The notes under the pieces are model-generated. The model worked only from the letters and a program-made list of their open reading frames with translations, searched no databases and was not told where the DNA came from. Made by a program: the position numbers and the translations under genes. A stretch of 64,000 bases of DNA. Source: Ignavibacteria bacterium (GTDB taxonomy: Bacteria > Bacteroidota > Ignavibacteria > Ignavibacteriales > Ignavibacteriaceae). The stretch is from assembly GCA_021286645.1 (NCBI GenBank), contig JAJTBZ010000071.1:1-64000 (forward strand). Direction: 5' to 3'. Shown here in pieces: positions 16,109 through 24,258 of the stretch. Numbering within the stretch: the stretch's first letter is position 1; every line of letters begins with the position of its first letter.

Positions 16109-17221
16109 TTGGAGCACGACGATTATTTACATCTCAGAAAACTCCTCTCCATTGAAGGCATAGGGCCTGTAAAAGTTCGCAACCTCCTCAGTTATTTCCA
16201 TGATTTTGCAGAAATCTTCAACGCGCCTGTTATTGAACTTCAACGCGTTGAAGGTATACATCTTGCACTGGCAAAAAGGATCCGGTCATTACAGGAAACG
16301 GGGCTCACCGATCGGGAGCTTTTACATGAACTGGATATAATGCAGACAAAGGGGATTGGCGTATTTACTTATTGGCATGCCGAATACCCCGAATCACTAA
16401 AGAACATATATGACCCGCCTTTAATTCTTTATCGGGATGGTAAACAATGGCCCGATTTTAATTCCTCGGTTGCGATAGTTGGTACGCGAAACCCCACGCA
16501 GTATGGGAAACATACGTGTGCCCGAATTGCAAAAGAATTGTGTGAATCAGGCCTGAGTGTTATCAGCGGTCTGGCGAGGGGAATTGATACGGCCGCGCAT
16601 AATGCGGTGCTGCAAAACAGTGGTTCAACCTATGCCGTTGTAGGAACAGGGCTCGATACTTGCTATCCCCCGGAAAATGATAAACTTGCCCGGCAAATCC
16701 GTGAGCAGGGGGCAATTATTTCCGAGTTCCCGTTTGGAACTAAACCCGATGCAGGTAATTTCCCACGGAGGAATAGAATCATTTCCGGGCTGAGCAAAGC
16801 AGTTATTATCGTGGAAACCGGTGTTACCGGGGGCGCGATGATTACCGCGAATTTAGCCGCAGATCAGGGTAGGGATGTTTATGCTGTGCCCGGCAATCTT
16901 GGTGTAATGCAATCAGAAGGGACAAATCAATTAATCAAACTTGGCGGCGCCAAACTATTTAATAATATGCAGGATTTGTTTGAAGATATGGGTATTGGAG
17001 CCGGCAGGAAAAAAATAGAAACATCTGCCAGGAAAATGCTGCAGTCTCTTTCTTTATTTGAACAAAAAATTGTAGATGTACTCTCGGATGACCCGCTTTC
17101 TATTGACAAAATAGCCGCACAGACGAGTTTACCGGTTTCTGATTGCCTGGTGCATTTGTTATCACTGGAATTTAAAGGAATTTTACGGCAAATGCCGGGG
17201 AAAATGTTTCGGTTAAATTAG
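16109..17221 (+). CDS. dprA: DNA processing protein DprA
   Basis: DprA loads RecA on incoming single-stranded DNA during natural transformation. Of its 370 residues, 1-70 carry helix-hairpin-helix sequence (LLSIEGIGPVKVRNLLSYF), 100-300 the Rossmann-like DprA core (VAIVGTRNPTQYGK, SGLARGIDTAAHNAVL, FPFGTKPDAGNFPRRNRIISGLSKAVIIVE, GAMITANLAADQGRDVYAVPG), and about 305-370 a winged-helix tail. The start is a TTG at 16109, 15 bases after the BMC-P stop and preceded by GGGG. Other competence genes are not visible here. The family is very widespread, so presence alone does not prove competence. Confidence 0.95.
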   Translation: MEHDDYLHLRKLLSIEGIGPVKVRNLLSYFHDFAEIFNAPVIELQRVEGIHLALAKRIRSLQETGLTDRELLHELDIMQTKGIGVFTYWHAEYPESLKNIYDPPLILYRDGKQWPDFNSSVAIVGTRNPTQYGKHTCARIAKELCESGLSVISGLARGIDTAAHNAVLQNSGSTYAVVGTGLDTCYPPENDKLARQIREQGAIISEFPFGTKPDAGNFPRRNRIISGLSKAVIIVETGVTGGAMITANLAADQGRDVYAVPGNLGVMQSEGTNQLIKLGGAKLFNNMQDLFEDMGIGAGRKKIETSARKMLQSLSLFEQKIVDVLSDDPLSIDKIAAQTSLPVSDCLVHLLSLEFKGILRQMPGKMFRLN

Positions 17222-17292
17222 GCAGGTAAGAACGATATTAATAAATTTATACATGGAATTTTATTTTGTAAGTATTTTTGAAAGGATAATAC

Positions 17293-17937
17293 GTGCATTA
17301 CGAATCTATATTTGAGCTGTTGCAAAAAGGTGGCTTTACTATATATATATTAGCTTTATGTTCTATTGTATCACTGAAAATTGCATTAGATAAATTAATT
17401 CAGTTCCAGGGCATTAAACAGTCACTTACGAATAATCTTATCAGCTTGTTGAAAGATTATGTTAAGGCTGGCCAGTTTGATGAATACATGGAACAACTAA
17501 AAAAGATGAAGCTTTCAAAATTCGGATTGAAATATAGCAGCCCGCTAATTCCTGTTATTCAGTTCCTGTTCGAGAACCGGACTCTTCCACGCGAAGAATT
17601 GATGGAATCGGCCTTCACAAAGTTGGATAAAGAGTTGGTTGAGTATGAAAAGAACCTTGGGGTGCCGGCAACTTTAGGCAGCATTACCCCGTTTGTCGGG
17701 TTATTTGGTACGGTAATAGGAATTATTAAGTCATTTTCTGCATTATCATTACAAGACGCTTCAAACTATTCGCACGTTATTAATGGTATAGCAGAAGCAT
17801 TAATTGCAACCGCCGCGGGCTTGTTTGTAGCTATTCCGTCGGTAATGATTTATAACTACTTCTCCAAGAAACTAAAAATGCAGATGCCTGTATTTGATGA
17901 AGCTATTCATGAAGTCGTCAGACTGATTAAGAAATAA
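17293..17937 (+). CDS. MotA/TolQ/ExbB proton channel protein
   Basis: The 214-residue inner-membrane protein has a first membrane segment at about 15-32, a cytoplasmic domain, and two further segments (about 120-142 and 158-180). The conserved part GVPATLGSITPFVGLFGTVIGIIKSF and the following IAEALIATAAGLFVAIPSVM are typical of ExbB/TolQ. With the next two genes it forms a proton-driven energiser of outer-membrane processes. The start is GTG at 17293 after GAAAGGA. TolQ and ExbB cannot be told apart here, but the TonB-like third gene favours ExbB. Confidence 0.88.
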   Translation: MHYESIFELLQKGGFTIYILALCSIVSLKIALDKLIQFQGIKQSLTNNLISLLKDYVKAGQFDEYMEQLKKMKLSKFGLKYSSPLIPVIQFLFENRTLPREELMESAFTKLDKELVEYEKNLGVPATLGSITPFVGLFGTVIGIIKSFSALSLQDASNYSHVINGIAEALIATAAGLFVAIPSVMIYNYFSKKLKMQMPVFDEAIHEVVRLIKK

Positions 17938-17958
17938 GTCAACGAAAAGGATAAAGCA

Positions 17959-18381
17959 GTGCGAAGACGATATCAATTAGACCAAAAAGAATTTTCAGAG
18001 ATAAATATAACGCCGTTTACCGATGTTATATTAGTATTACTGATTATCTTCATGATTACCAGTCCTTTTCTTATTTCCGGAGCATTTAATGTTAAACTGC
18101 CCAAGGCAGTTTCGGCTGAAACAGCAGTTACACAGAGCCTGGAAGTGTATTTGACAGAAAAGAATGAAGTTATTATTAACGATAAACCAGTCCCGTTGAA
18201 CGATGTAATCGGTACATTAAAAGCCCAATATGTTTTGCGGAATAATACCGATGTTATTATTAAAGCCGATAAGAATGTTGTGCATGGTAATTTCATCAAC
18301 GTGCTCGATTTAATTAAACAATCGGGCGCGGGAAAAATTTTGGTAGCAACACAGAAAACAACGGAAGTCCATCAACAATAA
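17959..18381 (+). CDS. ExbD/TolR family protein
   Basis: 140 residues: short cytoplasmic N-terminus, one membrane helix (INITPFTDVILVLLIIFMIT) with the conserved proton-carrying Asp in FTDV, then a periplasmic domain. This is the stator partner of the preceding channel protein, which ends 21 bp upstream. The start is GTG at 17959 after AAAGGATAAAGC. Confidence 0.9.
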   Translation: MRRRYQLDQKEFSEINITPFTDVILVLLIIFMITSPFLISGAFNVKLPKAVSAETAVTQSLEVYLTEKNEVIINDKPVPLNDVIGTLKAQYVLRNNTDVIIKADKNVVHGNFINVLDLIKQSGAGKILVATQKTTEVHQQ

Positions 18382-18515
18382 TGGGTCTGTTTTCTGATTC
18401 TTATACTTTTTTTAAGGCAGTAGATTATATTAATTTCCGGGGTTCTGAGTGACATTTCAAGATACCGGTAAATATTATTTATTGCCAGATAATTTTTGTC
18501 AGGCGGGGCAGAATA

Positions 18516-19172
18516 GTGATTAAATACACGATAATTGCCTCGCTTGCAATTCATGCATTACTATTTCTCTTCTTTACCCGATCGGTATTAATTCAGCCAG
18601 AAACTGAACCGGTACAGCTTACTACTCTCCAGGTTACTCCATACGATGCCCCTATACCAAAAATGGCAGAGAACAGGCTTTCTGCTTCACAGGATAATGC
18701 CGTAAAAAAGCCGGGGGTAATTCCGGCAAAAGTTGCAAAAGCCGATGGCGGGAAAAAAGGCGGTTCGATTGCCGGATTTAACGGAACAACCGGAGAAGAA
18801 GGAATTAAGAATTCCGGCACCGGTACCGGGGCAGGCAGCGGTGGTGAGGGGGGAACAGGCGTACAGGGAACAGATGTTTACCGGGTAGGTGTCGAAGAGA
18901 TGCCTGAGCCGTATGGAGGAACCCCTGCTATTTTGGGAAGACTTGCTGCTGCTGTCCCCGAGGCTTCTACTTTTCGTGGAAGAACTGTATATGTTTGGGT
19001 TTTTGTTGATGAGTCGGGAATTGTTAGAAAAACACAAATCTCCAAAGGGTTGGGAGGGGGTATAGATGCCGCAATTTCAGGTATTATCAGAAGTACAAGA
19101 TTCCGCCCGGGGAAAGATAAGGGTAAAAAAGTAAAAGTTCAGATGATGCTAAACGTTACAATAACGGGGTAG
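18516..19172 (+). CDS. TonB-like energy transducer with glycine-rich linker
   Basis: 218 residues: N-terminal membrane anchor (about 1-20), a linker, and a C-terminal TonB fold from about residue 145 (TVYVWVFVDESGIVRKTQISKGLGGGIDAAISGIIRSTRFRPGK). TonB carries energy from the ExbBD motor to outer-membrane transporters. The linker (about 65-130) is unusually rich in Gly, Ser and Thr instead of the usual Pro-Lys/Pro-Glu repeats. GTG start. The gene lies 134 bp after ExbD, with no strong terminator between. Its stop abuts the stop of the convergent aldolase gene with no gap. Confidence 0.85.
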   Translation: MIKYTIIASLAIHALLFLFFTRSVLIQPETEPVQLTTLQVTPYDAPIPKMAENRLSASQDNAVKKPGVIPAKVAKADGGKKGGSIAGFNGTTGEEGIKNSGTGTGAGSGGEGGTGVQGTDVYRVGVEEMPEPYGGTPAILGRLAAAVPEASTFRGRTVYVWVFVDESGIVRKTQISKGLGGGIDAAISGIIRSTRFRPGKDKGKKVKVQMMLNVTITG

Positions 19173-19829
19173 CTACAATCGGTTTTTGGGGTGAATTTCC
19201 ATGCCATAGGTAGCAGCCGCTACCGAATATAATTCTTCAAGTTTGTCTTTCGAGATCTCAATGGCCCCGCCTAAAGATTCGGTTAGCCAAAGTACTTTTG
19301 CCGTATGCTCCAGCTTCTCCATTCGATTATATGCCTCACGAAGCGATGTTCCTACAGTGACCGCCCCATGATTGCGCAATAAAAAAACATTAGCGTAATC
19401 AATAGAGTGCTGCAAACTTTCTGCCAATGCCCGTGTAGAAGGCGTTGCATATTCACATAGGGCAATCCTGCCAAGTCCCAAAACGGCTTCAGGCAATACT
19501 GCTCTGTTTAGCGAACGATTTGAAGAGGCGAATGCAGTGGCATGTACCGGATGGCAGTGAACAACAGCATTAATTTCCGGACGGGCCCGGTAAATTTCCA
19601 AGTGCATCTTGAACTCGGTTGAAATCTTTTTATTTGTCGCCCGTGTGTTCCCGTGCCGGTCAGTATGAATAATATCTTCTACAGTTACTTCTCCCTTCGA
19701 GATCCCTGATGAAGTTATTAAGAAAGTGCCATCAGGCAGCCGTACCGATAGATTCCCATCGGTAGCTGCAACAAATTCTTTTTCGTACACCTTATGACAG
19801 AAGTGCACCAACTCATTTTTGAGATACAT
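19173..19829 (-). CDS. Class II aldolase/epimerase (L-fuculose-phosphate aldolase or ribulose-5-phosphate 4-epimerase type)
   Basis: Zinc-dependent enzyme acting on sugar phosphates. The 218 residues match FucA/AraD length. Motifs: ATDGNLSVRL near the N-terminus for phosphate binding, ITSSGISKGEV, the Glu and His-Cys-His zinc ligands in INAVVHCHPVHATAFA, and the third His in VFLLRNHGAVTVG. The exact substrate cannot be read. It overlaps the upstream oxidoreductase gene by 17 bp, so the two probably act in one sugar pathway. No encapsulation-type extension is seen at either end, so nothing ties it physically to the microcompartment protein 3 kb away. Confidence 0.88.
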   Translation of the reverse strand: MYLKNELVHFCHKVYEKEFVAATDGNLSVRLPDGTFLITSSGISKGEVTVEDIIHTDRHGNTRATNKKISTEFKMHLEIYRARPEINAVVHCHPVHATAFASSNRSLNRAVLPEAVLGLGRIALCEYATPSTRALAESLQHSIDYANVFLLRNHGAVTVGTSLREAYNRMEKLEHTAKVLWLTESLGGAIEISKDKLEELYSVAAATYGMEIHPKNRL

Positions 19830-20820
19830 GCTGCTCCAGGGCTTCCATCAGCTGCATGTTAATCAGGCCATCCAAACCTGTTACCAGCGGTTCTTCATTA
19901 TTCAGGAAAGAAAGGGTAATTGATTTACAGGCATTTTGTAGTTTATTCGTTCGTTTACGGAATGCCTTTCGTGCTTCGCCTTCAATTTGAATTGACATTT
20001 TGGGGATCGCGTTCTTTTGCGATATCAGATTTTCTATAAGTATCGTACCCCGGCTTCCAATAATTTCCACCCGGTTAAAAGCTTTTGAGGCATTAGTGGA
20101 TACATTGAGATACGCGTAACCGCCTTGTTCAAAGCGCAGCATAGCAGAAGCGAAGTCCTCAACCTCACTTTTATATATTACGTTATCAAAACATCCGAAT
20201 AGCGGAAGCATTTCACCATGCAGGTAACGGAACAGATCAATTATGTGCGTACCCAGGTCGCGCATTGCACCGCCGCCGCTCATCTCCTTGGTAAAACGGA
20301 AATTGGTATCGGGTACAGCATGCATATTAAAATGAGCATCCATAGAAATAACCGAGCCAATAGTTTGGTTGGCAATTAGTTCTTTGGCCTTTTTTACGAG
20401 TGGATGAAAGCGGTAAACATAATTAACCGCGAGGAAAACATTATTTTTTTTACAGGTTTCTACCATTTGAGCCGCTTCAGCAGAAGTTAACGCGAGCGGT
20501 TTATCACAAAAAACATGCTTACCGGCTTCGGCTGCCTGTATCACCTGGTTGAAGTGATGATGATTTGCACTGCCGATGTACACAGCATCAATTGGAGATT
20601 GTAGAAATGAAGTATAGTCACTAAAATGTTCATGAATGCCGGCTTTTTCGGAAATATAGCGAGCCCGTTCCGGGGTGCCGCTATACACAGATATGATCTT
20701 TGCACGACGTACTTTTATTAAAGCAGGTATAATTGATTGTTCGGAAAATCGGCCTAACCCGGCCACGCCCCAGCGCAATTTCCGGATCCGGTTACGCATG
20801 GGAATCATTTCTTTTAACAT
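19813..20820 (-). CDS. Gfo/Idh/MocA family NAD(P)-dependent oxidoreductase
   Basis: A 335-residue sugar or cyclitol dehydrogenase. The N-terminal Rossmann fold shows RWGVAGLGRFSEQSIIPAL, then DAVYIGSANHHHFNQVIQAAEAGKHVFCDKPLALT with the conserved catalytic-site Lys of the EKP/DKP motif. The C-terminal GFO domain holds GGGAMRDLGTHIIDLFRYL with the conserved Asp/His pair. I chose the ATG at 20820; a frame extension to 20865 has no SD. It is the upstream partner of the class II aldolase, overlapping by 17 bp. Substrate unknown. Confidence 0.87.
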   Translation of the reverse strand: MLKEMIPMRNRIRKLRWGVAGLGRFSEQSIIPALIKVRRAKIISVYSGTPERARYISEKAGIHEHFSDYTSFLQSPIDAVYIGSANHHHFNQVIQAAEAGKHVFCDKPLALTSAEAAQMVETCKKNNVFLAVNYVYRFHPLVKKAKELIANQTIGSVISMDAHFNMHAVPDTNFRFTKEMSGGGAMRDLGTHIIDLFRYLHGEMLPLFGCFDNVIYKSEVEDFASAMLRFEQGGYAYLNVSTNASKAFNRVEIIGSRGTILIENLISQKNAIPKMSIQIEGEARKAFRKRTNKLQNACKSITLSFLNNEEPLVTGLDGLINMQLMEALEQHVSQK

Positions 20821-20888
20821 AGTAATTTCTTTGCTAATATAATTATAAGGTCTAAAAATATACATATTTGGAATAGGCTACAAATTAC

Positions 20889-20914
20889 CGAATAAAATAT
20901 TATTCGTATCTTTG
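20889..20914 (+). promoter_or_regulatory. Perfect palindrome abutting a consensus promoter box
   Basis: CGAATAA (20889-20895) and TTATTCG (20900-20906) form a perfect 7-bp inverted repeat with spacer AATA. It is followed at once by TATCTTTG (20907-20914), a full match to the Bacteroidota TAnnTTTG box. No TTTG is found at the usual distance upstream, so the promoter may depend on an activator bound at the palindrome, or be repressed there. Confidence 0.4.
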
Positions 20915-20945
20915 TAGGTAGATTCACCAGTGAAAGGTTTAATTA

Positions 20946-21947
20946 GTGCGATTTACACTCTTACTTCTTATTGTTTGTTTTATTGCGGCGTATGGCCAAA
21001 GCCAGTACAGCAGCGGGTACCCCCGTTGGATGAGTAACGCCACTTATCGGACAGACCAAACTTCAGGTATGGTATATTTGCGAACGGTGGAAGGTAAAAG
21101 AGAATTTCTGCTGGTCGATGATATTGGGAAAATACATCGATTCTTCATAGAGCACGATACGGTATTTACATTTCATAGCATTGTATTAAGCAAGGCTGTT
21201 CAGGAATATCTGAAAGACTTTCCCAAATGGGACTTTGAGGAAGTTACTTATGATAAGTACACAAATAAAATATATATGTCTATAGAAGGGAACAAGCCGA
21301 GGATTAAAGAGACGGTAGGCATATATGAATTAGGTTTTAAAGGCGGCGATATATTTTCTGATACAATCGAAAGTATTAAAAAAGTGCCGGTAAAACCAGA
21401 AGCGACTTTTCTTGAGTATGTAGAGGATAATATCGGGTACGAAGGAATGGCTGTCGATGAAAACTATTTATACCTGGGCCTTGAAGGATTTGCATATAAC
21501 ATTGACTTCGGTGATAGCACTTTTCTTTATGTTGCAGATAAAAAAGATTATACCATACAGCGAAAAATCTCTACCAAAGATCTTGGTATCCGCACTATTT
21601 GCGGCATGTATGCAACCGGGAACAGGCAATTATTAATAATCGATCGTAACAGCAGGGTGCTTCATTATGTTGCATTTGATAAAAATTTTGCTGTTACCGA
21701 ACATCACAAGGTGACACTAAAACCCGCGATACCGGGTTACGTGCAATTTGAATATAATGCTGCTTTGGAAAGTGTTACCAGCGATGAGGCAGGGAATATT
21801 TATTTGGCAGATGATCCATGGAAAAGCCACTATAAACCAGCGGCCAAAATATTTAATCAATTGGATGAAAATACACAGAATAATTTTATTCGTTTTGTTC
21901 CGGTAATTTATAAATTAGAACACTCAATTTTATTTAAGGAGAATTAG
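20946..21947 (+). CDS. Exported beta-propeller-like protein of unknown function
   Basis: 333 residues, GTG start, with a signal peptide (MRFTLLLLIVCFIAAYGQSQ; cleavage around residue 18-20). The body is strand-rich with repeated short blade-like segments (EEVTYDKYTNKIYMSIEG, YEGMAVDENYLYLGLEG, VTSDEAGNIYLADD), resembling SdiA-regulated or phytase-like propeller domains. The repeated E-(G/V)-(M/T)-x-(V/Y/S)-D pattern is typical of those. No catalytic motif can be assigned. The next gene (M20 peptidase) starts 2 bp after its stop, so they form an operon. Confidence 0.7.
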   Translation: MRFTLLLLIVCFIAAYGQSQYSSGYPRWMSNATYRTDQTSGMVYLRTVEGKREFLLVDDIGKIHRFFIEHDTVFTFHSIVLSKAVQEYLKDFPKWDFEEVTYDKYTNKIYMSIEGNKPRIKETVGIYELGFKGGDIFSDTIESIKKVPVKPEATFLEYVEDNIGYEGMAVDENYLYLGLEGFAYNIDFGDSTFLYVADKKDYTIQRKISTKDLGIRTICGMYATGNRQLLIIDRNSRVLHYVAFDKNFAVTEHHKVTLKPAIPGYVQFEYNAALESVTSDEAGNIYLADDPWKSHYKPAAKIFNQLDENTQNNFIRFVPVIYKLEHSILFKEN

Positions 21948-21948
21948 T

Positions 21949-23313
21949 ATGGATGAGGTTATTAAATATATTAAGGAAAATCGTGAACGGTATATTGAAG
22001 AATTAAAAGAACTCTTACGAATTCCCAGTATAAGCACATTACCCGAGAACAAGGAAGACATGCAGAAAACGGCAAAATTTCTTGCTGAAAAACTGAATGC
22101 CGCGGGTCTGAACAGGGTAGAAGTTTTTCAAACCGAAGGTCATCCCATTGTCTATGCCGAATGGCTCGGCGCGCCCGGTAAACCTACTGTCCTTGTCTAT
22201 GGTCATTATGATGTTCAACCGGTTGACCCTATTGAATTATGGGAAACTCCTCCATTCGAACCGGTAATTAAAGGCGATAAATTATTTGCCCGTGGCGCAA
22301 CTGACGATAAAGGCCAGTTGTATGTACATATTAAAAGTGTGGAAGCCTGCTTTAAAAAGCACGGCAGTCTTCCGGTGAATGTAAAGTTTATAATTGAAGG
22401 TGAAGAAGAGATTGGCAGCCCCAGTCTAGAACCGTTTATTTTAGCCAATAAAGAATTACTGAAATGTGATACAGTTTTGGTTTCAGATACGTCATTATAT
22501 AGTGCCGGCCTGCCTACATTGACTTACGGCTTGCGTGGCTTGTGTTATATGGAAGTTGAATTGACGGGTCCGAATCGTGATTTGCACTCAGGAACCTATG
22601 GCGGGGCAGTCGCGAACCCCGTGAATGTACTGGCAAAAATGATTTCACAACTCCATGATAAAAATGGTAAAGTTGCTATTACAGGTTTTTACGATGGTGT
22701 TATCCCCCTTTCAAAAATGGAACGTGAAAATTTTAAGAAATTGAAATTTTCCGAAAAAGCTTACATGAAGGAGCTTGAAGTTTCTGAATTGGCAGGAGAA
22801 AAAGGTTATACTACATTAGAGCGCATGTGGGCTCGCCCCACACTGGATTGTAACGGAATTTTCGGCGGATTTACCGGCAAGGGCGCAAAGACAATTATTC
22901 CTTCAAAAGCTTCTGCTAAAATAAGCATGCGATTGGTTCCCGGGCAGGACCCGAAGAAGATTGAGAAGCTATTTACTAAGTTCATTAAATCGATAGCCCC
23001 GAAAAGCGTTAAAGTACAAGTGACCAGTTTACATGGAGGTTCACCCGTATTAACTCCGCTTACCCATAAAGCCACTATAGCTGCATCGAAGGCAATGGAA
23101 CGCGCGTTTAAGAAAAAAACTGTATATATGCGCGAAGGCGGCAGCATTCCTGTTATTGCTACTTTCGATAAAGTACTCAAAGCACCGGCAGTACTGATGG
23201 GTTTGGGACTTGATTCGGAAAATTTACATTCGCCGAATGAACATTTTGATCTGAATCATTTTATGCTTGGTATTCAGAGTTCGGCATATTTCTTCGATGA
23301 ATTAGCAAAGTAA
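21949..23313 (+). CDS. M20 family metallo-dipeptidase
   Basis: A 454-residue di-zinc peptidase of the M20 carnosinase/cytosolic dipeptidase branch. Metal-site motifs in order: VYGHYDVQPVDP (first His and Asp), LFARGATDDKGQ (bridging Asp), EGEEEIGSP (catalytic and ligand Glu), VSDTSLYS, and near the end ENLHSPNEHFDL (last His). The dimerisation domain lies between about 185 and 330 (DLHSGTYGGAVANP). No signal peptide, so it is probably cytosolic and releases amino acids from dipeptides. It sits between an exported protein and a lipoprotein, at 1-2 bp gaps. Confidence 0.92.
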   Translation: MDEVIKYIKENRERYIEELKELLRIPSISTLPENKEDMQKTAKFLAEKLNAAGLNRVEVFQTEGHPIVYAEWLGAPGKPTVLVYGHYDVQPVDPIELWETPPFEPVIKGDKLFARGATDDKGQLYVHIKSVEACFKKHGSLPVNVKFIIEGEEEIGSPSLEPFILANKELLKCDTVLVSDTSLYSAGLPTLTYGLRGLCYMEVELTGPNRDLHSGTYGGAVANPVNVLAKMISQLHDKNGKVAITGFYDGVIPLSKMERENFKKLKFSEKAYMKELEVSELAGEKGYTTLERMWARPTLDCNGIFGGFTGKGAKTIIPSKASAKISMRLVPGQDPKKIEKLFTKFIKSIAPKSVKVQVTSLHGGSPVLTPLTHKATIAASKAMERAFKKKTVYMREGGSIPVIATFDKVLKAPAVLMGLGLDSENLHSPNEHFDLNHFMLGIQSSAYFFDELAK

Positions 23314-23315
23314 TT

Positions 23316-24194
23316 ATGAAAATTCGAATTGTAGCATTTATTGTTTCTCTCGGCTGCGTATTGCTTTGGTACGGTTGTTCAAAGAATAACTCGTCAGGGC
23401 AGAATGGCAATGGCCCCGGGGGAGGCGACGGCACTGCACAAAAAGAAATCGCTTATAATGCAGAGGCGGATCAATCGATTCAGGAGCAAAACCTTGCTGA
23501 AATGAAACGCCGGGCAGTAAACAGATTTGCCGGCGATACCATTGATCTGATGGAGTATGTTCTGAAGAGCTACCCGAAAGGAACATACCTGATGATTAAT
23601 GATAAAACATTCCGCTATAATGTTCCTCAGTGCGCTGTTATATATCAGAAGCAAAGCGATGGCATATATGTTTACGCACTTATTGCTAAATCGAAAGCGG
23701 ATGATGAACGCGTTATTGAAGAAAAAAATGTTGTCGGGTATGATGCCAGCTTTATAGATTTTGATAGTACAAAACTTGGAACTGCATTATTCTACCTTAC
23801 ATTGTTTCATTATAACGGTAATTTCGAAAAAGTTTGGGAAACCCCGGTTCCTACCCATGGCGGATTTAACCGAATGACCACCGAAATGTGGGCGAAGCGA
23901 AAAATTCCTTATATCAGAATTAATTTTCATTACGCTGCCGGCTCGGGTCATATTGATTATAATTATTTTCTTGTCGATGGTATGATGAAGCCGCCGCACT
24001 TGTTAATGACTTACGAAGGAATTAACATGAAACGGACTATGGCTGATGTGAATAATGATGCGTACCCGGATTATTGCGAGTACCTTTATTATGATACCGG
24101 CGATCGCGTGATGACCCCTGATTCGGTTTATTTCGTTTGGAAAGACACTGCATATTTTAATGTCAGAAATAAAAAGCAGTGGCGTAAGTATTAG
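23316..24194 (+). CDS. Hypothetical lipoprotein
   Basis: 292 residues. The N-terminus MKIRIVAFIVSLGCVLLWYGCSKN looks like a lipoprotein signal with the acylated Cys at residue 21, though WYG is not a strong lipobox. A low-complexity Ser/Asn/Gly spacer follows, then a globular domain rich in Tyr and Asp with no family I recognise (MTTEMWAKRKIPYIRINFHYAAGSGHIDYNYF; MADVNNDAYPDYCEYLYYDTGD, which resembles FG-GAP or calcium-loop repeats). It begins 2 bp after the peptidase stop. Confidence 0.7.
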   Translation: MKIRIVAFIVSLGCVLLWYGCSKNNSSGQNGNGPGGGDGTAQKEIAYNAEADQSIQEQNLAEMKRRAVNRFAGDTIDLMEYVLKSYPKGTYLMINDKTFRYNVPQCAVIYQKQSDGIYVYALIAKSKADDERVIEEKNVVGYDASFIDFDSTKLGTALFYLTLFHYNGNFEKVWETPVPTHGGFNRMTTEMWAKRKIPYIRINFHYAAGSGHIDYNYFLVDGMMKPPHLLMTYEGINMKRTMADVNNDAYPDYCEYLYYDTGDRVMTPDSVYFVWKDTAYFNVRNKKQWRKY

Positions 24195-24201
24195 CGAAAC
24201 C

Positions 24202-24240
24202 AAAAAAAAGGCCTTCCGGAATTCCGAAAGGCCTTTTTTA
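24202..24240. terminator. Bidirectional intrinsic terminator
   Basis: AAGGCCTTCCGG and CCGAAAGGCCTT arms with an A-run on the left and a T-run on the right. It ends both the rightward lipoprotein operon and the leftward amylase gene. Confidence 0.85.
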
Positions 24241-24258
24241 TAATACCTCATTTTGATA

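Noticed and set aside
19173-19829. Class II aldolase as cargo of a microcompartment
   Set aside because: Neither end has an encapsulation-type helix, and it pairs with a Gfo/Idh oxidoreductase, so the link to the BMC-P gene is only proximity.
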